Positions 1 through 8,988 of a DNA stretch of 25,370 nucleotides are shown one piece after another (within the stretch, counting starts at the first letter, position 1; each line of letters starts with the position of its first letter). The notes beneath the pieces were generated by a model. It searched no databases, was not told the DNA's origin, and saw only the letters and a program-made list of their open reading frames with translations. The translations under genes were made by a program, and so were the position numbers. Source of the stretch: Microdochium bolleyi (lineage: Eukaryota > Ascomycota > Sordariomycetes > Xylariales > Microdochiaceae); assembly GCA_001566295.1 (NCBI GenBank), contig KQ964301.1:1-25370 (forward strand). Reading direction: 5' to 3'.

Positions 1-863
1 CTCTGAGCTTATTACAACAGCGAGCGAGCAGATGACATGGCAACTCCAACGCTTGCCTGCACAGGACCACAGTCTTCGTCAAGGTGGACAGGGTACCCAA
101 GTTCGCCGCGTCCCTGGCCCCAGCTTGCCCATCGGCACTAGCGTGGCCCACAGCCGTGCTGGCACTCAAAGAGTGACTTCGGTGCAACATGCCCGCACGC
201 CTGGCTGCCCAGCCTTGCATGACGTTGGCCGCATCTGGGCTTGCCTGTTCCGCCTCGCGGCCCACGGATGGTGCACCCGTGCCTGACGCCACCCCACCAA
301 GTCGCAGCGTCCGCCTCCCAACGACCAGGGTGACCTGCTCGTCGACGAGCTTACGTTGTAGGCAGCCCGTTGATCGAGTTCCGAGACAGGGGGCTTGCGT
401 TGGCAGCAGGCATTGGCTGCTCCATTGGGCGCAGATAGAGGAACTGCACACCCATGCATCTCGAGTTTAGACCGCCCTGCTGGGGTCACCTCGCCGCCGG
501 GCTGGCGACAAAGGGCATGGTCATCTCACCAAGAGACTACATGCACAGGAGGCACGTCAGCCGCCGCTAGTGGAGAAGCCGGTCTGCCGGGAGGCATGAT
601 CCGCCAGACATATCCTTGTCGCGCAAGTGATCATCGAAGGATGCTTCTCGCAAACCCTGCCGAGCGCAGCTTCCTTGCTCCTCGCTGAGCCATGCTCAAG
701 TCGACTGCGGCACACATGCAAGAACCTGACGCTTGAGTGAGGGGGTATCGGGTTGTGAGGACAACTACAAATGAGAGAGAGCGGCCCTGCCGGTGCTAGG
801 GCCGTGAGAAGACCTGCTCCGCATCGACGGCCGCCCTTCTCTCACATCCCTCTCGCTGCAAAC
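1..863. other. Upstream region without a convincing gene
   Basis: Several short open frames overlap here on both strands, but none shows a recognisable domain, a fungal-style start context followed by canonical introns, or coding-like composition. The right part (about 820-863) is pyrimidine-rich and is probably the 5' leader of the RRM gene that starts at 864. Nothing else is supported. Confidence 0.5.
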
Positions 864-2123
864 ATGACTCCTGTCAGTCTTCGTCCACGTTCACGCAGAA
901 GCGCGCATCACTCTATCTTGCCCACCACGGCTGATTGGTCGGTGAGCATGCCCCCAGGCCTGGCCACAGGTGTCTTCTACGTATTGATCGACGGCGTAAG
1001 TCCTTGCACTACCCAAAGTTCTCCTGCCCCATAGAATGGTATTGACGCATCCTCCGTAGCTTCCATCGGACACAAAATGGCAGCAATTGAGGAACTACTT
1101 CCGCAAATTTGCCCCTAGTAAAGTTCAACATGTCGAGGTCAGGCAGGGAGTTGGAAGCAGCTGGGTCAGTGTCCGGGATCAGAGGGCCTTAGAAAACATC
1201 ATGAGTACTCATCCTACACTCTTCGCCTCCATTCATACCATGCTAAGTCATGATCAGCCCATTGCAAAGTCAATCCTTTCCGTGGTCAGATATTCTCCAT
1301 CCATGACGAGAACCGGACGCAGGAGATCGAGCTCTTAGCAGCTCAGCTTGACTCCTTCCTCCACGGCCACAGTGGCAGATGGAGAGGCTATTTACGGGAA
1401 TCTGCCCAGCACCAAAGCCCTGTGCAGAGCTTACCGGCACCGCAAGTTCATCCACGTCCCGGACAGATCTTCGCAGACTTCCACTCACGTCCCTTTGAGC
1501 AAGCTCATTACATGCACCACTCGGCACCTCCGCCCATGCCTTGTTCAATCGTTCTGCAGGGCGTTGTACAGCCTCGATGTACAGCAACCTTGGCAATGCA
1601 ACCGCATGCTCCCAGACAGCTCATGCGGCCAGCCTCGGAGTCTCTATGGCCACCAGTAGCCCCTTACTGTTTCCCTCGATGTGGATGCAGTCGATGCTGC
1701 GTCACTGCTTCGACAAATGGCCACTGGGTGATCTGGCCAGCCTCCGCAATCTACCTACCGCAACCATCGCAGCTTCATGCTGTGAACTATGACGCAGAGC
1801 AGATCCAGAGGCTGGAGATGGAAAAGCTCGCGTTCCGTGAGCAGTTTCAAATGGCTCCTTCGCCGCCGCCGCCGTGGAGCGAAGTCTCGATCGGGGTCCG
1901 GGACCAGGCATACTCGAGTGTACCTTTCGTGGCCAGCAACATTGCGGATCCTCCCATCCGAGGGAGAGGCAAAGCACCAAGGGCTGCTAAGGCACGTCGA
2001 TATGTCGAAAGGGGTCCACGCAAGCCCCAACCAGAGAGTGCTTCCAAACCTGAGATTATCATTGCCCACGGGACGTCCAAGACACCAGCCAACGCAGACT
2101 CTCGCGTCTCCCACGCTCCCTAG
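864..2123 (+). CDS. RRM-like RNA-binding protein, three exons
   Basis: The model has exons 864-995, 1060-1204 and 1258-2123 and encodes 380 residues. Intron 1 (996-1059) starts GTAAGT and ends CCGTAG. Intron 2 (1205-1257) starts GTACTC, carries GCTAAG and ends GATCAG. Removing both restores one frame across three different phases. Residues about 37-108 form an RRM-like fold: an RNP2-like strand (FYVLIDGLP), a helix with TKWQQLRNYF, an RNP1-position strand ending GSSWVSV, and a last strand FRGQIFSI. The WQ-L helix resembles the pseudo-RRM of SR-type splicing factors. The aromatic residues of a classical RNP1 are weak. The rest is Pro/Gln/His-rich and probably disordered, with a basic stretch near the end (RGRGKAPRAAKARR). 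The start at 864 has A at -3; an in-frame ATG at 771 would add 31 residues. It converges with the membrane-protein gene. An RNA-binding role is inferred from the fold only. Confidence 0.72.
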
Positions 2124-2326
2124 TTCTGATAATTCTGATAGATTGGTCTCATACGTAACTCAACTAAGGTCTTCTCAAGTGCTCAGGTTCACTCTTGCAC
2201 GGCAAGTCTGGTTGTGATATGCTTGATCAGTGAGGATTTCTGGATCTCACTGACGGCTGACAATGAGTTCCGATACCCGGTCCCGTCTATGCCAGATCTC
2301 CTCCATGTTTCCATGCCAGCAATATG

Positions 2327-3709
2327 TTACCCGAACCAAATGCGATAGCTAAGACTCCGACCGGCCTGCCTCGGTTGTTTCTGTGTGCTTGCCTTGGACT
2401 GGAGTTCCTGTGTTCCCTCGGTAGGCTTCGACAACGACCCTGATGATGCTGAGGGAGACTTGACCAAAAGCTGCATCACTACTTTCCCACACCGCCGGCT
2501 GTCCTCCAGGCAGCTCAGGCTGCCAAGATGGAAAGCTCCAACCCACGATTTCCAGGTCTTGCCCGTTGTGCGACCGTGATCTCCTGTGGACTTTTTGTAT
2601 GACTTTATGGCTTTGACGGCTGTTTCAGACTTCGCAGACGCCTCGAACCACTTGCCACTGATGTCATTGAGCTTGTAGAGGGCATGGGCGGATTTGACGA
2701 CAAACATGAAGTCTTGAGAGTCCCAGAATACAAGAGCAAGCAAGCCGAGACTGATGACCACCTTGCTTATGAAGTCGATGATGTCTTTGGTCACCGAACT
2801 GCGCTGATAAGCTTCGTGTGATGCGTCGATGGCTGCTCTCTGCGTTGGAGTCATCGACGTTGACATGTTTTCGCTAGTATTTGTTAGACAAATTGGACCG
2901 CAAAGAGCGCCAAAGTGAGCAGATACTAACAAAGCTTTGTCCCGGTCATCTTTGCTCTCCTGAGCTCGTATGGTCGTCAGTTTGATATGGCCCCCGATCC
3001 ATCTGAGCCAGGCAAGGGCAAGTAATAGCACCACAACACTTTTCCAGGACTTGAAAACGGGAATGAGTTGGAGCACCGCGCCGAAGGCTGCCACTGGCCC
3101 ACGCATCAATGTTCCGACTGCTGTTGCTTTTCTCAACGCTCGTTTCAGCGCCTGCCTTCCTTTGCTTGCCTTTTCAGTGTCCTCGCTTCCGTCTGTGGTA
3201 GCCTCTGTGGCAGTCTTCGTGGTGACCTCCGTGACAATCTTCGTGACAACCTTCGTGGTGACCACCGTGGTAACCCCCGTGGTGGCCTCCGTGGTAACCT
3301 CCGTGGTAATCTGCGTGGTAATGTCTGTGGTGGTGTCATGCTTGATGGACGGATCCGCCGAGTACCTGATGAGCGCCCGGAACACCATCTCGCTGATGAC
3401 CCGATCTAACGGGGCCAAGCAGTCCTTCTCGAATTGCTGTGCCATCAGGTATGCGACAGCGTGCCAGCGCTGGTCGAGATGGCCAAGCGGCAGTCGATCA
3501 GCGAACAGTAGGAGTATCCAGAGCACGACATAGAGTATGTATATCGTCTGTGCAAGAACCCGATAGCACAGCAGCTTGACTGTGGATTGTGAAGGCGCGG
3601 CGATTGCGTCGTGTTGGACAGCGCCAGCCATAAGACCCAGCTCGAGGTCCTTTGCGAATTGGCACGTTGGGAGTAGGGGCGTGGTTTCTGTCATCCTCGG
3701 TGAAGCCAC
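2327..3709 (-). CDS. Multi-span membrane protein with Thr-Thr repeat
   Basis: The model has exons 3709-2931 and 2873-2327 and encodes 441 residues. A 57-nt intron (2874-2930; GTTAGT, CTAAC branch, ACTAG) keeps frame, so an unspliced reading also stays open for 460 residues; the splice signals favour removal. Residues about 47-70 (ending VVLWILLLFA), 223-238 (VVVLLLALAWLRWIGG) and a segment soon after the intron (VVISLGLLALVFW) are strongly hydrophobic. Residues 126-172 are a degenerate tetrapeptide repeat, Thr-Thr-x-Val/Ala/Ile, encoded by 12-bp units. The N-terminus carries an acidic dileucine motif (ETTPLL, residues 8-13), which in fungi can direct cargo to the vacuole; that is inference. 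The C-terminal tail is Lys/Ser-rich. No enzyme or transporter family is recognised. A vacuolar or endomembrane protein of unknown function is the best description. Confidence 0.65.
   Translation of the reverse strand: MASPRMTETTPLLPTCQFAKDLELGLMAGAVQHDAIAAPSQSTVKLLCYRVLAQTIYILYVVLWILLLFADRLPLGHLDQRWHAVAYLMAQQFEKDCLAPLDRVISEMVFRALIRYSADPSIKHDTTTDITTQITTEVTTEATTGVTTVVTTKVVTKIVTEVTTKTATEATTDGSEDTEKASKGRQALKRALRKATAVGTLMRGPVAAFGAVLQLIPVFKSWKSVVVLLLALAWLRWIGGHIKLTTIRAQESKDDRDKALLVSAHFGALCGPICLTNTSENMSTSMTPTQRAAIDASHEAYQRSSVTKDIIDFISKVVISLGLLALVFWDSQDFMFVVKSAHALYKLNDISGKWFEASAKSETAVKAIKSYKKSTGDHGRTTGKTWKSWVGAFHLGSLSCLEDSRRCGKVVMQLLVKSPSASSGSLSKPTEGTQELQSKASTQKQPRQAGRSLSYRIWFG
3194..3334. repeat. 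12-bp coding minisatellite
   Basis: About twelve degenerate tandem units of 12 bp (consensus near gtggtaacctcc on the + strand) lie inside the membrane-protein gene. On the minus strand each unit encodes Thr-Thr-x-Val/Ala/Ile, so length change by whole units keeps the frame. Units differ mainly at the x codon and at third positions. Confidence 0.85.
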
Positions 3710-3798
3710 TTCGAGGCAGTGCGAACATGGTGCGGAAACAATCGTGAGTCCTCTTGCTTGTCCATGCGTCTCTTTAAGTGGTTCTCGGTTCCGCGGAG

Positions 3799-4087
3799 CT
3801 ACGCTTGACTTGCATCAGCGATGTCTTGTAACCCTGTTCGATGCTGCAGTCTAATGGTCCGTTGTGAATGCGGACGCTGCAGGTAGCCCAGACATGCAGG
3901 TTCAAGTTGCATGCCCCCGGCGAGGGCTGCTGACCCGATTGGAGCTGCGAATGGATAGTAGAAGCGCGTCGTATGCGGGAAGTCTGCAACACAACGTGGT
4001 CAAGGACGTTGGGAAAGATTAGCCTAGACCTCACTAGCTCATCAGGCCTAGATGATCCAGGCACTTACTGATGGGGGCCTGCTTCAT
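3799..4087 (-). CDS. Possible spliced 67-residue protein
   Basis: ATG at 4087 opens a 19-nt exon (4069-4087). It is followed by an 85-nt candidate intron (3984-4068) with a perfect GTAAGT donor, a possible GCTAAT branch and a TTGCAG acceptor. The joined frame then runs open to TAG at 3799-3801. The product would be 67 residues with a small Gly/Ala patch (IGSAALAGG) and no recognised domain, signal peptide or Cys pattern. It lies just upstream of the membrane-protein gene on the same strand, where it could equally be promoter sequence. The frame is short enough to stay open by chance, so this is tentative. Confidence 0.25.
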
Positions 4088-5158
4088 ATCCGTTGTGAGT
4101 CGGGGTGCTCCGAAAATGCGAGCAAGCCAAACAGATTCATGCTCGGCGCGAAGGACAGCCTACACCGAGGCGTGCTCGGACTACTGCCATTGAGCATGCG
4201 ACAGGGGCCGCAGGCGATCTCAAGGCGGCATAGGAATGATAGACCCTGGAATGGATGTGGCATTGGGAAGAACAAGTTTTGCTAGACAGGAGTCTGCGCC
4301 CATGAATCAATGGTGCTAAGTGGCTATGGGCACATTGCACGAAGAACGCAACGTCGCCGCTCAGCTTCGAGAAGGACCAAGATCTCCGGGATGGCATAGC
4401 GAAGGTTGCGATACATGAGCTGTCTCAAGCCGACGAACTGCCACTCTCAACGCACTGCGTAGCTACTTTCCAGTACTAGAACTGAGATCTGTCCGCCCAG
4501 AGATCTTTGTCTGCCTCGGAAGGCGATGCGACCATGCTACCTGTGCCAGGGTTCCTACGCGTCGCGCGAATGGGATTTGTGCTGCGGAAAATCTCCGTAT
4601 ACTGTTGGAGTCCAGGGAAGCATTCTAGCGAAAATGTCCACAATGATCTGGCTCGAGAAACGACCGGCTTTATAGCAACGGAGCTGTCGCGCGTGTCGAG
4701 AGGTCAAAGATAACCCCATGTTGATCGATGAGCCGCCGGGTCCTACACGATGCGTTCGAGTGGTGACAGATCTCAAGCAGGTCTTGTGCTCCGCCCCAGT
4801 GCCTAGCAGTGAGTTGATGCATGGCCTGGTATTGTTTGTGGTTCGCAAACGACTCGGTTGGTGTTTTGATCGCAATTGCGGCTAGTTGGTCTTTGCGCAG
4901 CGTTGAAACTGGAAGAGCTTCACCGTCCTCGCTGTACAGGCCAGGTACCAGAGGTCTGGAATAAGTCGGGGGCAAGGAGGGCGTGGTGGTCGGTCTGCGA
5001 ATCGCCTATGAAAGGCTGATCTTGTCCCGTGGAGGAGTGAGCAAGTTTGTGGCATGTAGGGACTCTCATGGCGGACCACGCCGTGTCGTACCGATCCAGA
5101 AGCTGGAAGAGAGGCGGCTACACCACGCTGGTTTTTCTCGAGTAAAAGCTGACTAGGC

Positions 5159-5189
5159 GGTGCTGTCGGTGCTGTCGGTGCTGTCGGTG
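5159..5189. repeat. 9-bp tandem repeat
   Basis: Three perfect copies of GGTGCTGTC followed by a partial fourth. This is a simple non-coding microsatellite-like array. Confidence 0.9.
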
Positions 5190-5290
5190 TTCTGGTCAAC
5201 ATCCTGCACCTCTGCATGAGTGCAGTGATCGGGTTTGTCCATGGTCGTTTTGTTACTGTATGCTGGGGAGAGTCGTGAATGCGTTGATGG

Positions 5291-5322
5291 AGAGGCAGAG
5301 AGGCAGAGAGGCAGAGAGGCAG
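5291..5322. repeat. 8-bp tandem repeat
   Basis: Four perfect copies of AGAGGCAG, purine-rich on the + strand. No coding frame is associated with it. Confidence 0.9.
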
Positions 5323-5887
5323 AGAATCGTGGTGCGCGCACCACTCCAAGCGAAACACCGTCCGGAGCTGTGGAGAGCACACGGTGTGGCTATGATCCCA
5401 TGACGGGAAGCTGATCATGGCCAGATCGAGCGCACTTTAACAATGCCATGTGACTTTGCTGTGCGATATGGTCCATCGTGCTACGCTCATTTTAAAGATC
5501 ACCCGGTGCCAAGCAAAGCTATCAGGCGATCCACGTAATCGTACGCACGCCTAAGTCACGACAATATCAGGAGCAGGGAGTGCGTTGCAAATTGATGCAG
5601 AAAATTTGGAGGAGAGTCACAAAAAGGAAAGGTCGTGAACCTGTTCTTGTTTAGATAAAGCAACATTGGAAGCGTGGGCTACGAATGTAGTCTCGCGCAA
5701 AAGAGTGTCTCCATCAAATAACGAACGAAAGTCCCATAATCAGACATGAAATATGCCATGATGCTTCACAAGTCCCAGTGTCTCGGACCTTGCAAACAGC
5801 TCGTTAGCAGTTGATTCCCCTCGTTATTCTGCAATGGCGAAGAATTACACCTACTATTTATTGACTCAGTCAGGCAGCTGCGTAAGT

Positions 5888-6031
5888 TCATTTGGCCTTG
5901 TAAGCATTGGAAGTAGGACAAGTCGAACTGCTACAGTCAATCTTGATATCAGTGGCGTAAGTGCCATCATCTTTCTTGACTGACTGCCATTCGCAGAGGT
6001 TGTGTAGGGGGTTGTGCTTGTAGACTGCCAT
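5888..6031 (-). CDS. 47-residue small protein with three Cys
   Basis: ATG at 6031 sits in a good context (GTCATGG) and the frame ends with TGA at 5888-5890. The product begins MAVYKHNPLHNLCEWQSVKK and ends with a CSSSTC-containing tail. Cys are at residues 13, 33 and 38. There is no signal peptide, so it is predicted to be cytosolic or non-classically exported. Support comes from the promoter: TATATAAA at 6175-6182 on this strand, about 145 nt upstream of the ATG, then a leader rich in CAAC/CCAAC ending right at the ATG. It is divergent from the kinase-like gene and shares its intergenic region. I do not recognise the family. The main doubt is its size. Confidence 0.5.
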   Translation of the reverse strand: MAVYKHNPLHNLCEWQSVKKDDGTYATDIKIDCSSSTCPTSNAYKAK

Positions 6032-6174
6032 GACGATGTTGTGTTGGGTGGTTGGTGTACTTCGCTTGATATGGGGCAGTAACGTTGGTAATGGATAAAT
6101 CAGGGGAGAACGAGGTTGTGATGATCCTTAGATTGAGCTGGGAGTTCTCGAGAGTCTCAGTGATCAATGTCGGG

Positions 6175-6182
6175 TTTATATA
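6175..6182 (-). promoter_or_regulatory. TATA box of the 47-residue gene
   Basis: The minus strand reads TATATAAA followed by CCCGAC. With a start site about 30 nt downstream, the mRNA leader would be around 115 nt and would end at the ATG at 6031. It is a canonical TATA box placed where one would be expected. Confidence 0.5.
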
Positions 6183-6351
6183 GACAAATGTTTTTTGCGC
6201 ACCAAGGTTGTGTTGGGGGGACAAGTGACAGCGCTGGCAACCTGGTGTTCTCGACTGCATGCACTTGGGCGCCGTGCCAAGAGGTGCTGTCATGGGGCTG
6301 CATGATTGCCCCGATGGCGGCGGGGATTGCCAACCCTGGGACTCCTGGGAC

Positions 6352-6391
6352 GTTTCCCCTCTGTCCCTTTTCCCTTCCTCCTTCCCTCCCC
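6352..6391 (+). promoter_or_regulatory. Polypyrimidine tract, core promoter of the kinase-like gene
   Basis: About 40 nt of nearly pure C/T lie roughly 110 nt before the ATG at 6499, with no ATG in between. CT-rich blocks just upstream of transcription starts are a common feature of filamentous-fungal promoters. The tract supports 6499 rather than the upstream in-frame ATG at 6259 as the start. Confidence 0.45.
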
Positions 6392-6498
6392 AGGTACTAC
6401 AGACCATCAGCGGGCTGCAAAGCATCCCGACCTTCCTTCGACGAGCAACAGACCTCTCGCAATCACAACGCCTCTATCGAGCATTTCCGCAAAGCAGA

Positions 6499-7296
6499 AT
6501 GGCGTGGATCAACGCAGATCAGACACCTGTCGTGCGAGAAGTGTGTCAGAATGGGCAACCGTCACATTTAATCGTGACAGTATCCAGAGGATATACTGTC
6601 TTCCTCGGAACTCTCCCCTTGAGAGCTCGCGAGCAATACCATCTCGGAACACAGTCAGCCACGACCGACTACGACGGGCTTCTCGACAAACTACAGCGCA
6701 TTCCGGACGAGCGTATCTACCCCTCTTTCGACGGCAATATGATGACTCAATTCTCGACAACCTCACACAACCAGGCTATGGTCTTCTTGAAGGCCCCATC
6801 ATTTCTTAGCTTTCCCACAGACGACACAATCGCGCAAGGTTTTCAAGCGGAAGCTGAGATGCACGAGCTGTTGCTCAGGAACCCACACTCAAACCTCGTC
6901 AAATTCCTCGGATGTCTTGAGCATGCTGGTCGAGTGGTGCGTTTGGCTTTCGATAAGTACCGACACACCCTACTCGAAAGAAAAAGAACCCTACCAATCT
7001 CTGCGGAACAGATAGATGCATGGATGACGGCTATTACTTCGGCGGCCTCTCATCTGCACCAGCTTGGATATGCACACAACGACATCAGCCCCGCAAATAT
7101 CATGTTCAATGAAGGAGACGTCCCGATACTCATTGACCTGGACTGCTCAACTCCAATTGGCAACAGACTAAGCAAAGGTGGTCTTGTCGCGGGCTGGAGA
7201 GGATCCGAGCATGCCGGGCAGCGGTTTCATGTCTCCTCTATTGAATGCGACCTCATGTCCATCGGAAGTATCCGGGATTGGCTCCAAGAGGACTAG
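6499..7296 (+). CDS. Fungal protein-kinase-like protein (HND/DLD type)
   Basis: A single exon encodes 265 residues. Kinase landmarks from the 6499 start are a beta-3 lysine (VFLK, K98), a candidate alpha-C glutamate around 118-123, a short hinge near FDKYRHTL (151-158), the catalytic loop HNDISPANIM (193-202) in place of HRDxKxxN, and LIDLD (211-215) in place of the DFG strand. The C-lobe ends soon after GWRGSE (232-237) with DLMSIGSIRDWL, so it is much shorter than in a canonical kinase. Many fungal proteins with an HNDI-P-NIM loop share this layout. The base Asp (D195), loop Asn (N200) and a metal-binding-position Asp (D213) remain, so phosphotransfer is possible but unproven. The first ATG after the CT tract has A at -3 and G at +4. 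An in-frame start at 6259 would add 80 low-complexity residues. Confidence 0.78.
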   Translation: MAWINADQTPVVREVCQNGQPSHLIVTVSRGYTVFLGTLPLRAREQYHLGTQSATTDYDGLLDKLQRIPDERIYPSFDGNMMTQFSTTSHNQAMVFLKAPSFLSFPTDDTIAQGFQAEAEMHELLLRNPHSNLVKFLGCLEHAGRVVRLAFDKYRHTLLERKRTLPISAEQIDAWMTAITSAASHLHQLGYAHNDISPANIMFNEGDVPILIDLDCSTPIGNRLSKGGLVAGWRGSEHAGQRFHVSSIECDLMSIGSIRDWLQED

Positions 7297-7554
7297 GATG
7301 GAACAGAGACAGTGAAGGGCGGTCCCGTCATGCAGCAGGCGAGATTGTATATCAAGGAATGAGAGCCTCTTCTCGGAAGGAGGCAGCTTGAATGATGGAG
7401 CAGATAAATGATCACTTAGTCAGAGCCCGGTAGATCCCAAAATTAGCAGTTCAGCTGGCCGGCGGTAACCACCAGGCCTCACAGCCCGCTGTTCACATTA
7501 CAGGGCGCAGAACAAGCATCATCGATTCCCAAGGGAATGTGGCACTGGGGGAAT

Positions 7555-7762
7555 CCCCTGGCCGAGTGGGCGACAGTTAGACGCACAGGCGTTGGCTAGG
7601 TGGCGGACGGGTCATGCCCAGAGATAGTGGGGCCAACCCGTTCAGGACCAGCAGCCATCATGGCAATCACATCAGAAGGACAGCTCAATGGACACGCACT
7701 GGCCAAGATGCTTTCGTATCACAAACGCCGCGGTGGCATTTCAGAGCTGAGGATTCTTTCCA
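7555..7762 (+). repeat. Dispersed repeat copy A, possibly tRNA-derived SINE-like
   Basis: This block matches 15175-15386 in an ordered series: CCCCTGGCCGAGTGGGCGAC, then TTCAGGACCAG..CCATCA, then AATGGACACGCACTGG, then GGATTCTTTCCA. The opening TGGCCGAGTGG (7559-7569) is a perfect pol III A box of the tRNA-Leu/Ser type. GTTCAGGACC (7640-7649) is a weak B-box match. The A-to-B distance of 81 nt is longer than usual for a SINE, so the class is inference; the repetition itself is seen directly. It lies in the promoter of the SANT gene. Confidence 0.5.
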
Positions 7763-7854
7763 CACATTCACACATCGAGCAGCCTTTCTACCATCCCTTG
7801 CTTCCTACTCCTTGTTACTCCAACCCTCCATCCAAATCCTTCCTACCGAACAGC

Positions 7855-8489
7855 ATGGCAGAGCAGAGTATTTGCCGATCGTCACCACGACTCTCCCATG
7901 GATGGCCAGAGGCAATAGAAGCTGCACTTGTTCAGCAAGCCAACGAAGGGTTGGACTGGGAGTCGATTGCGAACGCGCTTCCTGGAAGGACTGCCGCGGA
8001 ATGCGAAGACCACTATCGCAAGGTATTGGGATTGAGAACTCTGGGCAGCGAAGACTTTTTCGCCATTTACAAAGACGAGAGGTAGAGTCCCCAAGCACTC
8101 ATTTCCTCACTCTTCAGATGAGCGCAATGCTTACAGACCTCTCCTACAGACGCTCCTGCTGGACGAAACTTGCTGTGGAAGTGGGCAAGCCTTGGATACT
8201 GGTCGAGGGACAAATCCATTCTATCTACAAGGCGTCGGCGGAACAGGATCATTATACACAAGACACATTGCGAATCGCCATGCTTTATCAACAGTAAGCA
8301 CACTCGATTGAACACTTCTGTTGGATGGCAATTTGCTAAGGGCGGCCTTGATTCAGGCTGCGGCGCGAGATCTGTTGTCCTGCCGCCAACAAGCTAGGCT
8401 TGCCTTGGCGGACTGCGGAGGAAAAGTTCTTTGCTCATACATTCCCACCGCCTACTTTGGAGCCAGCCTGGAGGCCGCACAATTTATAA
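7855..8489 (+). CDS. SANT/Myb-like DNA-binding protein, three exons
   Basis: Exons 7855-8081, 8150-8293 and 8357-8489 encode 167 residues. Intron 1 (68 nt) runs from GTAGAG to CTACAG. Intron 2 (63 nt) has GTAAGC, a TTGCTAAGG branch and ATTCAG. Both joins are in phase and carry the frame past internal stops. Residues about 14-58 form a SANT/Myb repeat (WPEAIEAALVQQ, LDWESIANALPGRT, CEDHYRKVLG). A second segment (CWTKLAVEVGKPW, then VEGQIHSIY, about 79-103) and a third (LPWRTAEEKFFAHTF, about 139-153) look like diverged or partial repeats. The ATG has A at -3 and G at +4 and follows a long pyrimidine-rich leader. DNA or chromatin binding is inferred from the fold; no target is known. The third repeat is cut short, so the C-terminus may be truncated or need another intron. 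Confidence 0.68.
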
Positions 8490-8661
8490 GTGGGCGCGCG
8501 TCGAGGAACAGTCGGTAGGCTGGATACGGATCAGCATGAAGACAACTCGGCCATGCCAAAGAGGCCAGTGGAGTGGTGCATTTCAGGTCGCGACAGAAGA
8601 GCTCTGCTAGGCTCAAGCGGATTAAGCGTTGAGAAGAGGTCTGTTCGGTGAGGACTACTTG

Positions 8662-8988
8662 GCAGATTCTTCAGGACACGCAGTATTACCCTTGATGTTT
8701 AGATTAAACGATTCTGGCAGGCACCATGCCTGGTGCGTCTGACCCTAGCGAACAAAACCAATAGGTGTATCATGCTTTCCAGTGTTTGCTCCAACCATTT
8801 TTATTCAGTACATGGTTCAGCTGCTGTTCATGAAACTTCTCGCGTGCCTCTCTGTACATATCCTTTGGAGGTCTACCGCTATCGTCGCGGCCTTTAGACT
8901 GCGAGAGCCAGGCGTCAGTGAGTTTCTCGCGTTCAGTATAAAGTTTGCATTATTGTGGGTAAACAGTACATACTACGCAGCTCGGACA
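8662..8988 (-). pseudogene. 5'-truncated copy of the Cys/His gene at 20768-21084
   Basis: This segment aligns with 20660-20985 with about 17 substitutions and one 1-nt insertion (about 94-95% identity by eye). The homology ends exactly at the CPSC codons, so the first exon with the metal-binding-like residues is missing. The second exon (end at 8769-8771) is still open, but five of its six changed codons alter the residue (N>D, G>S, G>R, G>M, N>H), which fits loss of constraint. The intron signals GTATGT, CTGAC and CAG are kept, and the extra T lies inside the intron. Eleven of 17 differences are G:C to A:T in this copy. No new first exon with a matching phase is visible upstream. Confidence 0.7.

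Larger units (their letters stand above)
4088..5887. other. Largely non-coding interval with one weak coding trace
   Basis: No full gene model can be built. On the minus strand a frame at about 4670-5006 reads like protein (LRKDQLAAIAIKT, then HQLTARHWGGAQDLLEIC) and is preceded by a possible acceptor (CCTTTCATAG, about 5007-5016), but I find no convincing start or donor. It may be an exon or a decayed gene. Two simple tandem repeats (about 5159-5189 and 5291-5322) lie in the interval. From 5420 to 5887 I see nothing. Confidence 0.4.

Noticed and set aside
3145..3339. Arg/Pro-rich frames antisense or frameshifted over the 12-bp repeat
   Set aside because: They are by-products of the minisatellite. 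The Thr-Thr frame lies inside a longer gene with membrane segments and an intron.
5967..6425. 152-codon minus-strand open frame
   Set aside because: It runs through the TATA box and leader of the 47-residue gene and the promoter of the kinase-like gene in a different frame. Its composition is that of leader sequence.
7559..7569. tRNA-Leu/Ser gene suggested by the TGGCCGAGTGG A box
   Set aside because: No acceptor stem, anticodon arm or proper B box can be drawn around it, and the same block recurs at 15179. A repeat is the better explanation.
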